6,175 nt of DNA from Pseudomonadota bacterium. GTDB taxonomy: Bacteria > Pseudomonadota > Gammaproteobacteria > Enterobacterales > Succinivibrionaceae. Where the stretch lies: assembly GCA_023460615.1 (NCBI GenBank), contig JAEWPL010000208.1, forward strand, positions 1 to 6,175, in the 5' to 3' direction. The notes under the pieces were generated by a model, which made no database searches, was not told the origin of the DNA, and worked only from the letters and a program-made list of their open reading frames with translations. The translations under genes and the position numbers were made by a program. Positions 5,770 through 6,175 of the stretch are shown here, piece by piece (positions within the stretch are counted from its first letter, which is position 1; every line of letters begins with the position of its first letter).

Positions 5770-5798
5770 TAGTCTACAGGTTTGTAACCTGTAGACTA
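5770..5798. repeat. Perfect 13-bp hairpin with a three-base loop
   Basis: TAGTCTACAGGTT (5770-5782) and AACCTGTAGACTA (5786-5798) are perfect complements around TGT. This is one of the two longest perfect stems in the window. Its right arm can alternatively pair with a downstream TCTACAG element (5822-5828), described in the next entry. No T tract follows it directly, so it is not by itself a standard terminator. Confidence 0.8.
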
Positions 5799-5840
5799 GA
5801 TAGTCTCTAGAAAGGAAAAAATCTACAGTTACTTTTTTTC
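5789..5840 (+). terminator. Alternative stem-loop ending in a T7 tract
   Basis: CTGTAGA (5789-5795) can pair with TCTACAG (5822-5828). TTAC and seven T follow (5829-5839). Inside this stem a smaller hairpin is formed by CTAGA (5796-5800) and TCTAG (5806-5810). The left strand is the same sequence used by the 13-bp hairpin just upstream, so the two structures exclude each other, as in an attenuator. The 13-bp hairpin is the more stable on paper, so this structure would need help to form. No clear regulated gene follows on the plus strand. Confidence 0.35.
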
Positions 5841-5932
5841 TTTCAAGATCTTAAATCCAACCTGTCACCTGACAATGAACTTAACCCAAAGAGGTGCTAT
5901 TGAGCTTACAGATAGCATCATTATATGAAAAT

Positions 5933-5961
5933 GTAGCTTAAAAACTTTGTTTTTAAGCTAC
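5933..5961 (-). terminator. Perfect 13-bp hairpin, likely terminator of the minus-strand frame at the right edge
   Basis: GTAGCTTAAAAAC (5933-5945) and GTTTTTAAGCTAC (5949-5961) pair perfectly around TTT. Read on the minus strand, the stem is followed by ATTTTCATATAA, a modest T-rich tail; on the plus strand no T run follows. It lies about 67 bp beyond the stop codon of the partial minus-strand frame that enters from the right edge. Confidence 0.5.
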
Positions 5962-6028
5962 CTTGTAAATTCGTAAAAGGGCTTTAGCAGTTTTGATTGA
6001 TGATCCTCACTTTTAATGTGCAACTACA

Positions 6029-6175
6029 CTACAACTTAGTTAACTTGTCGGAAAGTTGCTTGTTAAGTTTTGCTAAGAACCTTTGATATTTTAACTTGCG
6101 TTTACCTTTATCAATCGTCTCAAGATTTCTCTTAATCTTAAAGTCATTAAATTGCAAGCTATCAAGCTTTACAAG
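6029..6175 (-). CDS. C-terminal end of an unidentified protein (partial)
   Basis: A minus-strand frame is open from the right edge to TAG at 6029-6031, giving 48 residues: it begins LVKLDSLQFNDFKIKRNLET and ends LSDKLTKL. It is rich in lysine, leucine and asparagine and looks helical, perhaps a basic coiled coil. I recognise no family. Support for it being real coding sequence is the lack of stops over 48 codons and a hairpin terminator suitably placed downstream. The length is short enough for chance, and the start lies beyond the window. Confidence 0.4.
   Translation of the reverse strand, partial: LVKLDSLQFNDFKIKRNLETIDKGKRKLKYQRFLAKLNKQLSDKLTKL

Larger units (their letters stand above)
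5611..6028. other. Gene-poor region after mscL, rich in hairpins
   Basis: These 418 bp show no gene that I can support. From 5611 to 5745 I see only AT-rich DNA and one weak imperfect stem near 5703-5720. From 5746 to 5840 there is a compact cluster of hairpins, and at 5933-5961 another perfect one; each is listed separately. An 18-codon frame at 5875-5928 has no ribosome-binding site and was not called. Confidence 0.6.

Noticed and set aside
5875..5928. Mini-frame starting MNLTQRGAIELTDS after the hairpin cluster
   Set aside because: It has only 17 codons before the stop, no Shine-Dalgarno and no recognisable family. It could be a leader peptide or the remnant of a lost gene, but nothing supports this.
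5962..6175. Inverted repeat CTTGTAAA / TTTACAAG as possible mobile-element ends
   Set aside because: Eight bases in AT-rich DNA is not significant, the right copy coincides with the arbitrary window end, and there is no target-site duplication or transposase in view.

Overview
The window looks like a chromosomal stretch of an AT-rich gammaproteobacterium (roughly one third G+C by eye). The start of methionyl-tRNA synthetase and a complete MscL both closely resemble the enterobacterial proteins as I remember them. A fermentative gut lineage such as the Succinivibrionaceae would fit the base composition and the presence of an AAA-ATPase-like/PD-(D/E)XK protein. That placement is inference, and no rRNA or other taxonomic marker is present.

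Layout: the 5' end of metG runs off the left edge on the minus strand (1-267). A 487-bp divergent intergenic region follows. It holds three tandem 23-bp repeats (499-567) of unknown role. Next comes a plus-strand DnaQ-like 3'-5' exonuclease gene (755-1678) with its own terminator hairpin. Converging on it is a minus-strand AAA-ATPase-like/PD-(D/E)XK nuclease gene (3569 down to 1814). A +1 frameshift at or near an 11-bp T/A homopolymer tract splits it into a 440-codon ATPase part and a 171-codon nuclease part. It ends in a terminator hairpin that overlaps its stop codon.

Divergent from it is a two-gene operon with 14 bp of overlap (3818-4889). The first gene encodes a small, unassigned 137-residue protein. 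The second encodes an AbiEii-type nucleotidyltransferase toxin. The architecture is that of a type IV toxin-antitoxin module, but the first protein does not look like a standard AbiEi antitoxin. A perfect 17-bp palindrome lies upstream of the operon. This pair is the most interesting part of the window.

After a 280-bp gap comes mscL (5170-5610), the large-conductance mechanosensitive channel, with a strong Shine-Dalgarno. The last 565 bp hold a cluster of strong hairpins (5746-5840), some of which could form competing structures. A further perfect hairpin (5933-5961) is placed to terminate a minus-strand reading frame whose 48-residue C-terminal end enters from the right edge.

The housekeeping genes (metG, mscL) flank accessory genes (nuclease-ATPase, toxin-antitoxin pair, repeat array). 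The middle of the window is therefore probably a variable region between conserved chromosomal genes. No rRNA, tRNA, CRISPR array or intact insertion sequence was recognised.
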